Shown here: positions 41,172 to 47,451 of the stretch, in pieces
Layout: every line of letters begins with the position of its first letter
Position numbering within the stretch: position 1 is the stretch's first letter
Source of the DNA: Faecalibacterium prausnitzii
GTDB lineage: Bacteria; Bacillota; Clostridia; Oscillospirales; Ruminococcaceae
Reading direction: 5' to 3'
Assembly (NCBI RefSeq): GCF_019967995.1
Contig: NZ_CP065377.1
Location: 372,001-436,000 of the forward strand
DNA length: 64,000 nucleotides
Notes under the pieces: model-generated
The model's input: the letters and a program-made list of their open reading frames with translations, nothing else
The model's database searches: none
Told to the model about the DNA's origin: nothing
Position numbers and translations under genes: made by a program

Positions 41172-41873
41172 TCAGCGGCGGTCGATGCCGGTGACGGTCA
41201 GTGTGCTGCCGTCCACCTGGAAGTGGACTTCCAGCCCGGCAAACTCCATGCCGTACACCCGCTCCGGGTCGTGCTGGTAGGAGGGGCGGGGGTCGTTTTC
41301 GAGCACGCCCCGCAGGCCGTCCCGCTGGTCTGCAGGGACCCTGGCCCAGAGCGTCTCCGGGCAGGCGACGTCGAGATGGTGGAACTGCGTCTGCGCCGTA
41401 AAGCCTGCGGCTGCGTCCGGGTGGCAGTCGGCATAGGGAATGTAGGGCTTGATGTCGTAGATGGGGGTGCCGTCCATCAGGTCGGCTCCCCGCACGATGA
41501 GCACCGGGCCGACTTCCGGCCGAACTTCAATGGCTTCCAGCTTCACGCTGGACAGCCCCAGCGGGTTGGGCCGGAACGGTGACCGTGTGGCGAAGACACC
41601 CATCCGGGTGTTGCCGCCCAGCCGCGGCGGCCGGACGGTGGGGGACCAGCTGTCCCGCACGGCACCCGAAAACTGCCACACCAGCCAGATGTGGCTGAAA
41701 TCTTCCAGCCCGCGCACAGCGTCCGGGCTGCGGTATTCGGGCGTGAAAACGATCTCGCCCCGCAGACTGTCCACCAGCCCGCTTTGCCGCGGGATGCCGA
41801 ACTTGGTGGGAAAGGCCGTGTGGATGTGTGCGATGACCTTCAGGGTCATGGCCTCGTTGGATGGTTGGTTCAT
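41172..41873 (-). CDS. trmO: tRNA m6t6A37 methyltransferase TrmO (TsaA/YaeB family)
   Basis: The 233-aa protein has the TsaA fold signature: FPTKFGIPRQSGL, LEDFSHIWLVWQF, TRSPFRPNPLGLSSVKL, ADLMDGTPIYDIKPYIPYAD. TrmO N6-methylates t6A37 in some tRNAs using SAM. The C-terminal domain (PADQRDGLRGVLENDPRPSY) is also typical. The start at 41873 follows AAGGAGAT; a longer frame upstream lacks one. It heads a two-gene unit with the LysR gene. Confidence 0.92.
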   Translation of the reverse strand: MNQPSNEAMTLKVIAHIHTAFPTKFGIPRQSGLVDSLRGEIVFTPEYRSPDAVRGLEDFSHIWLVWQFSGAVRDSWSPTVRPPRLGGNTRMGVFATRSPFRPNPLGLSSVKLEAIEVRPEVGPVLIVRGADLMDGTPIYDIKPYIPYADCHPDAAAGFTAQTQFHHLDVACPETLWARVPADQRDGLRGVLENDPRPSYQHDPERVYGMEFAGLEVHFQVDGSTLTVTGIDRR

Positions 41874-41908
41874 AGGGGGCATCTCCTTATAAAAATGGAA
41901 AAGAGTAG

Positions 41909-41937
41909 TTGACAATGGGTGAATTTCGCTATATAAT
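41909..41937 (+). promoter_or_regulatory. Promoter of the small regulator pair
   Basis: TTGACA (41909-41914) and TATAAT (41932-41937) are 17 bases apart, a full consensus promoter about 55 bases before the gene at 41992. Confidence 0.88.
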
Positions 41938-41991
41938 ACAACTAAAGATTGTGAAGTGCGAGTCCTGTGGAAAACAGAAAGGAGAGTACGC

Positions 41992-42207
41992 ATGACAGAT
42001 GGCGCACAGATCGAATACTACATTTGGGACCGGAAGCTGAAGATGAACCATGTGGCACAGGTGCTTGGCATCAGCACCTCCACATTGAAGAACAAGCTCA
42101 CCGGAAAAACAGATTTCAAGGTCAGCGAGGCGGACACCCTCTCCTCGCTGCTGGAGCTGACGCCGCCTCAGCGGGACCTCTGTTTTTTCTGCGGCGGCCG
42201 GAGGTGA
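41992..42207 (+). CDS. Small HTH (XRE/Cro-like) DNA-binding protein
   Basis: The 71-aa protein carries a helix-turn-helix: MNHVAQVLGISTSTLKNKLTG, followed by LSSLLELTPPQRDLCFFCGG. Size and pattern resemble phage Cro-type or prophage regulators. The start follows GAAAGGAGAG. The next gene starts 6 bases after its stop. It lies just upstream of the tRNA-bounded accessory region. Confidence 0.8.
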   Translation: MTDGAQIEYYIWDRKLKMNHVAQVLGISTSTLKNKLTGKTDFKVSEADTLSSLLELTPPQRDLCFFCGGRR

Positions 42208-42507
<300 letters not shown>

Positions 42508-42535
42508 GGCGGGCAGACAGCTGGTCATGAAACGA

Positions 42536-42570
42536 TGAAAAAAGGCTCCCCATGCGAAACGCCGGGAGCC
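42536..42570 (-). terminator. Terminator of the small Cys-rich gene
   Basis: On the minus strand GGCTCCC pairs with GGGAGCC and is followed by TTTTTT, just after the stop at 42577. Confidence 0.8.
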
Positions 42571-42576
42571 CTGCAT

Positions 42577-42744
42577 TCACTGATTCTTCTTTTCCGGATG
42601 GTTACAGCGCTCATGGCAGGCAGAGCAATTTCCGCCGCAGCCTTTGCCTTCCCAGCCGTCATGCTTGGAGATCCAGATGACCGCGAGGGTAAACAACGCC
42701 GCCAGCACCAGGACGGTAACGATTCCGCGAATGGACAACAGCAT
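42577..42744 (-). CDS. FeoB-associated Cys-rich membrane protein (small)
   Basis: A 55-aa protein has an N-terminal membrane helix (GIVTVLVLAALFTLAVIW) and a short tail with cysteines in CGGNCSACHERC. This size, topology and Cys spacing match the FeoB-associated Cys-rich proteins that accompany ferrous iron transporters. No feoA or feoB is in this window. It has an AGAGAGG ribosome site, a promoter (TTGCTC, 17 bases, TATACT) and a terminator, which together support a real gene despite its size. Confidence 0.82.
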   Translation of the reverse strand: MLLSIRGIVTVLVLAALFTLAVIWISKHDGWEGKGCGGNCSACHERCNHPEKKNQ

Positions 42745-42782
42745 CAATAAGACCTCTCTTTTGCGCCAACAGGCACAATTTT

Positions 42783-42811
42783 AGTATACACCTTTTTCCG
42801 CAAAAGAGCAA
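42783..42811 (-). promoter_or_regulatory. Promoter of the small Cys-rich gene
   Basis: On the minus strand TTGCTC (42806-42811) and TATACT (42783-42788) are 17 bases apart, about 40 bases before the start codon. Confidence 0.7.
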
Positions 42812-42856
42812 CCGGGCAGCAGCGCAAAAAAGTTTGCCGAAATCGAAAATTGGGGC

Positions 42857-42885
42857 TTGCAAATCCACCAAGGCTGTGCTATAAT
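42857..42885 (+). promoter_or_regulatory. tRNA-Val(CAC) promoter
   Basis: TTGCAA (42857-42862) and TATAAT (42880-42885) are 17 bases apart, 16 bases before the tRNA. Confidence 0.85.
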
Positions 42886-42901
42886 CTTCTTGTTCCGATT
42901 C

Positions 42902-42978
42902 GGAGGATTAGCTCAGCTGGTTAGAGCACCTGCATCACACGCAGGGGGTCTGGGGTTCGAGTCCCTAATTCTCCACCA
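42902..42978 (+). tRNA. tRNA-Val (anticodon CAC)
   Basis: The 77-nt gene folds into a full cloverleaf: acceptor GGAGGAT/ATTCTCC with one G-U pair, D arm GCTC..GAGC, anticodon stem CCTGC/GCAGG around loop ATCACAC (anticodon CAC), T arm with GGTTCGAGTCC, discriminator A and an encoded CCA. It reads GUG codons. Confidence 0.95.
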
Positions 42979-42986
42979 TACAGTTC

Positions 42987-43034
42987 GTACTCGAACCCGA
43001 TTCTTTACGAGAAAGGGTTCGGGTACGTTTTTTG
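42987..43034 (+). terminator. tRNA-Val(CAC) terminator
   Basis: GTACTCGAACCC pairs with GGGTTCGGGTAC (one wobble) and is followed by GTTTTTT, 9 bases after the tRNA. Confidence 0.85.
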
Positions 43035-43080
43035 TTTATCGGAAATTCTGCGGAAGGACTACACAGAGCGTTAAACGAGC

Positions 43081-43120
43081 AAAGGCAGGGTATCACTATG
43101 ACGGTGGTATCCTGCCTTTT
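43081..43120. repeat. Hairpin repeat AAAGGCAGG/CCTGCCTTT, copy 1
   Basis: A 40-nt inverted repeat with arms AAAGGCAGG and CCTGCCTTT plus inner arms TATCAC/GTGGTAT recurs at 46,968-47,007 with two differences, and in part at 45,698-45,715. With its T-run it can act as a terminator. Confidence 0.8.
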
Positions 43121-43367
43121 GCTTTGAGGAATCAAGTTCGCTTTGTGCGAACTTGGTCGTCACCCTATATGACGCATTGGGGGCAATCGCTGTGTACGTG
43201 CGTACCGGGAGAGCGTGTACACCTCTGGCAAGGTGTAACACACTAGACTTTGTTCCAAAGTCTGTGTGCCAAGGGGCATAGCCCCTTTGGAATCCCTGCG
43301 GAGCGTGTACGCACGTACGCAGAAAAATGGAAAAATTTCACTATATCGGGGTGTTCTTTCATGGAGG

Positions 43368-43409
43368 AGTGTGGTATACTCGGCTTAGCCCAGTAAATTG
43401 GAAGTTGTG
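43368..43409 (+). repeat. Duplicated cassette 5' block, copy A
   Basis: This 42-nt block with the -10 box TATACT followed by CGGCTTAG and GGAAGTTGTG matches 45,727-45,768 at 35 of 42 positions by my count. It lies just before a small membrane-protein gene in both copies. Confidence 0.8.
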
Positions 43410-43433
43410 AACTTAGAATTAGAGGTGTTGAAA

Positions 43434-43751
43434 ATGAAAATAATAATTATATTTATTGATTTACTGATGGCAACTGTTCTCTTTTTTGTTGGAAGATTTT
43501 TTATCAAATCAAGGAATACAGAAAGAAGTGTGCTGTTTTTATCAGGAGATTATACTGGATTAAACACAGAGAAAATATGCAGAGTTACTGGAAAACGGAT
43601 TAAGACATGGGCAATGCTCTTTTGTCTTGGCGGTATAATTGATTTTATCAAGCCGGGCGCAGGAATAATAATAGCTTTCGTTTTTTTTATTATCTTACTT
43701 GTATTTCATTTGGTTGATATGACTATAAATCGAGACAAGTACCGGGTATAA
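43434..43751 (+). CDS. Small membrane protein A (DUF3784-like?)
   Basis: The 105-aa protein has three hydrophobic helices (residues about 2-22, 55-75 and 78-98) and a short central loop SGDYTGLNTEKICRVTGKR that loosely resembles DUF3784 proteins. Codon use is AT-rich, unlike the surrounding chromosome, which suggests recent transfer. The start at 43434 follows AGAGGTG. Its stop codon is the first triplet of the duplicated 3' block. Its function is unknown. Confidence 0.75.
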   Translation: MKIIIIFIDLLMATVLFFVGRFFIKSRNTERSVLFLSGDYTGLNTEKICRVTGKRIKTWAMLFCLGGIIDFIKPGAGIIIAFVFFIILLVFHLVDMTINRDKYRV

Positions 43752-43873
43752 ATTCCAGTTTGCTGTACTCGTTCCTAGCAGGGTTTGGGGCAGGCACGCC
43801 CCAACAAGAAGCTGTCCCAAAGGGGCAAGAATTTTCAAGAATTGAAAATTTGTGGCCACGGGACGATTCTTGC
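43749..43873 (+). repeat. Duplicated cassette 3' block, copy A
   Basis: From the small-gene stop codon onward about 125 bases match 45,949-46,073 closely, with a few substitutions and two short indels. The block holds GCCCC...GGGGC, the palindrome TTTTCAA-GAA-TTGAAAA, GTGGCCAC and a GTCCC/GGGAC pair, so its RNA should be structured. Here it leads toward the recombinase gene. Confidence 0.85.
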
Positions 43874-43929
43874 TCTCAGCTTTTTCGCTGCGTTTCGCAA
43901 TTTTCACATTTCAATCTGCTCGCAGATTG

Positions 43930-43958
43930 TTGACAAGCTGCGCTTGACCCGATACTAT
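43930..43958 (+). promoter_or_regulatory. Recombinase promoter
   Basis: TTGACA (43930-43935) and TACTAT (43953-43958) are 17 bases apart. A perfect hairpin AATCTGC-TC-GCAGATT (43913-43928) lies just before it. Confidence 0.7.
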
Positions 43959-43994
43959 AAAGGCAAGTCGAATACACGCCAAGGAGGTGCAACC

Positions 43995-45476
43995 ATGACC
44001 GCCGTGATCTACGCCCGCTATTCATCTGACAGCCAGCGAGAAGCGTCCATTGAAGGACAACTGCGCGACTGCAAGGACTACGCCGAGAAGAACGGCATCA
44101 CCGTGGTCGGCACCTATATTGACCGTGCCTACTCTGCCAAAACGGATGACCGCCCGGACTTTCAGCGGATGATCAAAGACAGCGGAAAGAAAATCTTCGA
44201 TGTGGTTCTGGTCTGGAAGCTGGACCGCTTTGCCCGGAACCGATTCGATGCCGTGAACTACAAGTACCAGCTGGAAAAGAACGGTGTCCATCTGGTGTCT
44301 GCCATGGAACCCATCTCGCAGGGGCCTGAAGGCATTATGGTGGAGAGTATGCTGATTGGCATGGCGGAATACTATTCCGCCGAACTCGCCCTGAAAGTGG
44401 CGCGCGGTGAGCGCGAAAATGCCCTCCAGTGCAAGTACAACGGCGGTGTGGTGCCGCTGGGCTTCACCATTGGCAAGGAGGACAGGCTGTACCATATCGA
44501 CCCGGAGACGGCTCCCATCGTGCAGGAAATCTTCACCCGGTATGCCGACGGCGAACCGGCTGAGAAGATTGCGGCATCCCTGAACGAGCGCGGCCTGCGT
44601 ACCCGCACCGGAAAGCCGTTCGTGAAGAACAGCTTCTTCCAGATCTTCCGCAACCGCCGCTACATCGGCGAATACCGCTACAAGGACATCGTGACGCCGG
44701 GCGGCATTCCGGCCATTGTTGACAAGGACTTGTTCGACCGGGTGCAGCAGCGTTTCGAGCAAAACAAGATCGCCCACGGTCGGCCTGCAAAGGAGGATGT
44801 GAGCTATCTGCTGACGACCAAGCTGTTCTGTGGCAAGTGCGGCACCCTGATGGGCGGCGAAAGCGGCACCAGCCACATGGGAAACACCTACTATTACTAC
44901 AAGTGCGGCAACGCCAAACGCCACGGCAAGGCGCACTGCAACCTGAAAGCCATCCGCAAAGAGCCGTTGGAACGGTTCGTGGTGGAGACTGCCATCAAGG
45001 TGATTTTCAGCGATGAAATCATCGAACGGCTGATAGATTTGATTATGGAAGCCCAGCAGCAGGAGAACACCCGCCTGCCCGTTCTGAAAGACCAACTCCG
45101 GGATACAGAGAAGCGGCTGGCAAATCTTCTGGAAGCCATTGAACAGGGTATCCTGACCCCGACCACCAAGCAGCGGCTGGACGAACTGGAAGCCCGGAAA
45201 GAAGCTCTGAACACCAGCATTCTGGAAGAAGAACTGAAAAAACCAGTTCTGACCCGCGAATGGATGCGGTTCTGGTTTGAAAAATTCCGCAAGGGTGACA
45301 TGAGAGACATGGAGCACCAGCGGCAGATCATTGATACCTTTGTCAACTCGGTCTACGTCTTTGACGACCGGGTCGTGCTCAATTTCAACTTCACGGACGA
45401 TGCTAAGACGGTCACTCGTGAAGAGGTTTTAGGTTCGAGTGCTGTGGACAATGCTCCACCAAATGAAAGCCTCTAA
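43995..45476 (+). CDS. Large serine recombinase
   Basis: The 493-aa site-specific recombinase has an N-terminal resolvase domain with the nucleophile Ser in YARYSSDSQ (residue 10 or 11) and WKLDRFARNRFD, then the recombinase domain (GFTIGKEDRLYHIDPETAPIVQEIF), a zinc ribbon (CGKCGTLMGG ... YKCGNAKRHGKAHC) and a coiled coil (residues about 365-430). It cuts and rejoins att sites through a Ser-DNA link. It seems intact. The start follows AAGGAGGTG. It is the only mobility gene in the accessory region. Confidence 0.95.
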   Translation: MTAVIYARYSSDSQREASIEGQLRDCKDYAEKNGITVVGTYIDRAYSAKTDDRPDFQRMIKDSGKKIFDVVLVWKLDRFARNRFDAVNYKYQLEKNGVHLVSAMEPISQGPEGIMVESMLIGMAEYYSAELALKVARGERENALQCKYNGGVVPLGFTIGKEDRLYHIDPETAPIVQEIFTRYADGEPAEKIAASLNERGLRTRTGKPFVKNSFFQIFRNRRYIGEYRYKDIVTPGGIPAIVDKDLFDRVQQRFEQNKIAHGRPAKEDVSYLLTTKLFCGKCGTLMGGESGTSHMGNTYYYYKCGNAKRHGKAHCNLKAIRKEPLERFVVETAIKVIFSDEIIERLIDLIMEAQQQENTRLPVLKDQLRDTEKRLANLLEAIEQGILTPTTKQRLDELEARKEALNTSILEEELKKPVLTREWMRFWFEKFRKGDMRDMEHQRQIIDTFVNSVYVFDDRVVLNFNFTDDAKTVTREEVLGSSAVDNAPPNESL

Positions 45477-45497
45477 CGAAAGTTAGGGGCTTTTTTG
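45466..45497 (+). terminator. Recombinase terminator overlapping the stop codon
   Basis: GCCTCTAAC-GAAA-GTTAGGGGC followed by TTTTTT; the TAA stop lies inside the 5' arm. Confidence 0.85.
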
Positions 45498-45527
45498 TTG
45501 CGTCTGCCGCTGTCTCATGTCAGAGCA

Positions 45528-45547
45528 GGACGGTACAGGACTCGAAC
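45528..45547 (-). repeat. Displaced copy of the tRNA-Val(GAC) 3' end (att-like), copy 1
   Basis: Twenty bases match exactly the T-loop-to-acceptor part of the tRNA at 47103-47178, in the same orientation (minus strand GTTCGAGTCCTGTACCGTCC). Such fragments are left when elements insert at a tRNA 3' end. Confidence 0.8.
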
Positions 45548-45654
45548 AGGGCGGCTCTGACGACGCCAGTCGGCAGAGTAAGCAATCAGCCCGTTGGGCT
45601 GTTGCTTAGCCCGCGGTTCCTGGACCCGTAGGAATGTCTACAAAGAAAGCACCC

Positions 45655-45685
45655 GCCTGCCGGAGTATCTTCCCCCGCCAGTGCA
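45655..45685. repeat. 31-nt exact repeat, copy 1
   Basis: A 31-nt stretch beginning GCCTGCCGGAG and ending CCGCCAGTGCA is identical to 46,914-46,944. It lies about 105 bases after the first tRNA remnant and directly after the second. Confidence 0.85.
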
Positions 45686-45726
45686 GGCCTGAGCGATGGC
45701 ATCCTGCCTTTTGCTATTTTTCACAG

Positions 45727-45768
45727 AGTATGATATACTCGGCTTAGTTCATCAAATCGGAAGTTGTG
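45727..45768 (+). repeat. Duplicated cassette 5' block, copy B
   Basis: This is the second copy of the block at 43,368-43,409. Here the -10 TATACT has a good partner TTGCTA 17 bases upstream. Confidence 0.8.
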
Positions 45769-45780
45769 GAGGAAACAAAC

Positions 45781-45951
45781 GTGGAAGATAATAAATCAAC
45801 GAATGTCAAGAAAACGGTAAAATCAGGAATAACTTTTGGAAGTGCATTAGCTATGGTTATTAGTTATACAACGTGGAAGTCTGTCGGTTGGGCGATTTTT
45901 CATGGATTACTTAGCTGGGTATATGTCATATATTTCCTTTTGCGTTACTAA
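45781..45951 (+). CDS. Small membrane protein B
   Basis: The 56-aa protein has a charged, Lys-rich N-terminus and two hydrophobic helices around SGITFGSALAMVISYTTWKSVGWAIFHG by pieces, ending LLRY. The pattern resembles widespread tiny membrane proteins of unknown function in Gram-positive bacteria. The GTG at 45781 follows GGAGGA; a GTG at 45766 lies over that site. The stop TAA starts the duplicated 3' block, as for small protein A, to which it is not similar. Confidence 0.75.
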   Translation: MEDNKSTNVKKTVKSGITFGSALAMVISYTTWKSVGWAIFHGLLSWVYVIYFLLRY

Positions 45952-46073
45952 ATTCCAGTTTGCCGTACTCGTTCCCAGCAGGGTTTGCCCCCCACGCCCC
46001 AACAAGAAGCTGTCCCAAAGGGGCAGAAAATTTTCAAGAATTGAAAATTTGTGGCCACGGGACGGTTCTTGTC
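45949..46073 (+). repeat. Duplicated cassette 3' block, copy B
   Basis: This is the second copy of the structured block at 43,749-43,873, beginning exactly at the small-gene stop codon. Here it becomes the leader of the nucleoside-phosphorylase-like gene. Confidence 0.85.
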
Positions 46074-46108
46074 CTCTACGTTTTCCCGAAAGGATTGAAA
46101 GAGCTAAG

Positions 46109-46873
46109 ATGATTCAAAAACACGAACTGCCTATTTTAGAGTACGATTCCAACTCGGAAGAAGTCATAAGGCCAAATCATGGTGCAGAACAGCTGAAACT
46201 TCCCGAAAAATGCGTCTATGCCTTTCTTGGAGACGCGGTTGATGATTATGCTTTCGAGGCAGAAGCCACCGTTGCTGAAACTTTTGAAACCATAACCCGG
46301 AACTATCCTGTTTACATCGTAAAGCAGGATGGCATGGAATTTTGCCTTTGCGCTGCCCCGCTGGGCGCACCTGCGGCAGCACAACTGATGGACTTCCTCA
46401 TCTCCTGCGGTTGTAGGAAAATCATTTCGACTGGTTCTTGCGGTGTTCTGACCGATTTGGCCGAAAACGAATTTCTCATTCCGGTAAAGGCGTTACGAGA
46501 CGAGGGAACCTCTTATCATTATCTTCCGGCATCCCGCTATATAGAGCTTAACAAAAATATCCGGGATGCCATCGAGCATACTCTTCTTGTGCAGAACATT
46601 CCGTTCCGGGAGTGTGTTACATGGACAACGGATGGTTTTTTTCGAGAAACACGAGATATGGTAGAATATCGCAAATCCGAGGGCTGTTCCACAGTTGAAA
46701 TGGAGTGTGCTGCATTGGCTGCCTGTGCCCGGAAGCGAGGTGCTTCTTTCGGGCAGATTCTCTACACTGCCGACTCTCTTGCGAATATTTATGCGCATGA
46801 TGAGAGAGATTGGGGAAAGGGTTCTTTGCGGAAAGCGCTGGAACTCTGTATTGCTGTGCTGCAAACGATTTGA
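46109..46873 (+). CDS. Nucleoside phosphorylase family protein (PNP/UDP type)
   Basis: The 254-aa protein has the PNP_UDP_1 fold motifs: LGAPAAAQLMDFLISCGCRKIISTGSCGVL (phosphate/ribose site), and STVEMECAALAACARKRGASFGQILYTADSL with the ME-C-A ribose loop. It should cleave a nucleoside with phosphate, or a related N-glycosidic bond; the base specificity is open. Base composition is lower in GC than the core genes. It lies between two tRNA-Val 3' remnants and is likely cassette cargo. The start at 46109 has only a distant AAAGGA. Confidence 0.85.
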   Translation: MIQKHELPILEYDSNSEEVIRPNHGAEQLKLPEKCVYAFLGDAVDDYAFEAEATVAETFETITRNYPVYIVKQDGMEFCLCAAPLGAPAAAQLMDFLISCGCRKIISTGSCGVLTDLAENEFLIPVKALRDEGTSYHYLPASRYIELNKNIRDAIEHTLLVQNIPFRECVTWTTDGFFRETRDMVEYRKSEGCSTVEMECAALAACARKRGASFGQILYTADSLANIYAHDERDWGKGSLRKALELCIAVLQTI

Positions 46874-46886
46874 AGGTTCGGCTGCC

Positions 46887-46907
46887 GTGGACGGTACAGG
46901 ATTCGAA
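46887..46907 (-). repeat. Displaced copy of the tRNA-Val(GAC) 3' end (att-like), copy 2
   Basis: Twenty-one bases match the tRNA 3' end (T-loop through acceptor stem and discriminator) with one C/T difference, in the same orientation as the tRNA. The 31-nt repeat begins 7 bases later. Confidence 0.8.
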
Positions 46908-46913
46908 AGCACG

Positions 46914-46944
46914 GCCTGCCGGAGTATCTTCCCCCGCCAGTGCA
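46914..46944. repeat. 31-nt exact repeat, copy 2
   Basis: It is identical to 45,655-45,685 and is flanked on the left by the same AAAGCAC sequence. Confidence 0.85.
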
Positions 46945-46967
46945 AGTTCGAACGGTCGTACAACAAC

Positions 46968-47007
46968 AAAGGCAGGGTATCACCATGATGGTGGTATCCT
47001 GCCTTTT
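46968..47007. repeat. Hairpin repeat AAAGGCAGG/CCTGCCTTT, copy 2
   Basis: It matches the hairpin at 43,081-43,120 with two substitutions. Confidence 0.8.
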
Positions 47008-47067
47008 ACTATTGTATAGGATTGCTCGCGCGCCCTGTTCTCGTCCTGTGCCTCTCCCCCCACAAAA

Positions 47068-47101
47068 CAAAAAATCCCCAGACAAATGTCTGAGGATTTT
47101 T
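47068..47101 (-). terminator. tRNA-Val(GAC) terminator
   Basis: On the minus strand AATCCTCAGACA pairs with TGTCTGGGGATT and is followed by TTTT, a few bases after the tRNA. Confidence 0.8.
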
Positions 47102-47102
47102 G

Positions 47103-47178
47103 TGGTGGACGGTACAGGACTCGAACCTGTGACCTCCTGCACGTCAAGCAGATGCTCTACCAGCTGAGCTAACCGTCC
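47103..47178 (-). tRNA. tRNA-Val (anticodon GAC)
   Basis: The minus strand folds as a full cloverleaf: acceptor GGACGGT/ACCGTCC, D arm GCTC..GAGC, anticodon stem CTGC/GCAG with loop TTGACGT (anticodon GAC), T arm ACAGG-TTCGAGT-CCTGT, discriminator A and an encoded CCA. It reads GUC codons. Two displaced copies of its 3' end lie at 45,528 and 46,887. Confidence 0.94.
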
Positions 47179-47371
47179 AAATTGGCTGTGCCGCAATCGG
47201 CTTGATTATGTTATCATATTCTCCGCAAAAAAGCAAGTCTTTTTTGAAATTTTCTGCAAACTTTTTTGCAGCAGGGCGGGAGATGCCGAAATTTCTGCGG
47301 CCTGGCGTGGAACTTGGCCGACGCAGGGTGGCAGGAGGAGCCGTTTTGCCAAACGTGCTGCGGGACTGCGC

Positions 47372-47421
47372 AAAAAAGCCCGGCCGGAGGCTGTACGGGC
47401 AGCGCTCCGGCCGGGCGGAAA
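47372..47421 (-). terminator. uxaC terminator
   Basis: On the minus strand GCCCGGCCGGA pairs with TCCGGCCGGGC and is followed by TTTTTT. Confidence 0.88.
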
Positions 47422-47451
47422 ACGGAAATGAGAGATCAGGCGGGGAGAGGC

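Larger units (their letters stand above)
43035..43433. other. 399-base region without a gene: structured DNA, repeat hairpin and small-gene promoter
   Basis: The region holds a 40-nt hairpin repeat (43081-43120), then a densely palindromic stretch (43127-43320) with CAAGTTCG/CGAACTTG, AGACTTTG/CAAAGTCT, CCAAGGGGC/GCCCCTTTGG and a perfect 12-bp inverted pair GTACGTGCGTAC (43194-43205) and GTACGCACGTAC (43307-43318). The end carries a -10 box TATACT (43375-43380) in the duplicated 5' block. No coding frame is convincing. Confidence 0.65.
45498..45780. other. Gene-free junction: tRNA-Val 3' remnant, 31-nt repeat, partial hairpin repeat, promoter
   Basis: Together with the terminator this makes a 304-base gap. 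In order it holds the displaced tRNA-Val 3' end (45528-45547), a hairpin AAGCAATCAGCCC/GGGCTGTTGCTT, the 31-nt repeat (45655-45685), half of the hairpin repeat (45698-45715), and promoter TTGCTA (45711-45716), 17 bases, TATACT (45734-45739) for the next small gene. Confidence 0.7.

Noticed and set aside
45428..45461. GGTTCGAGT and CTCCACCA inside the recombinase 3' end, resembling tRNA-Val(CAC)
   Set aside because: The spacing and the bases between differ from the tRNA, and they encode the normal protein end; likely chance.
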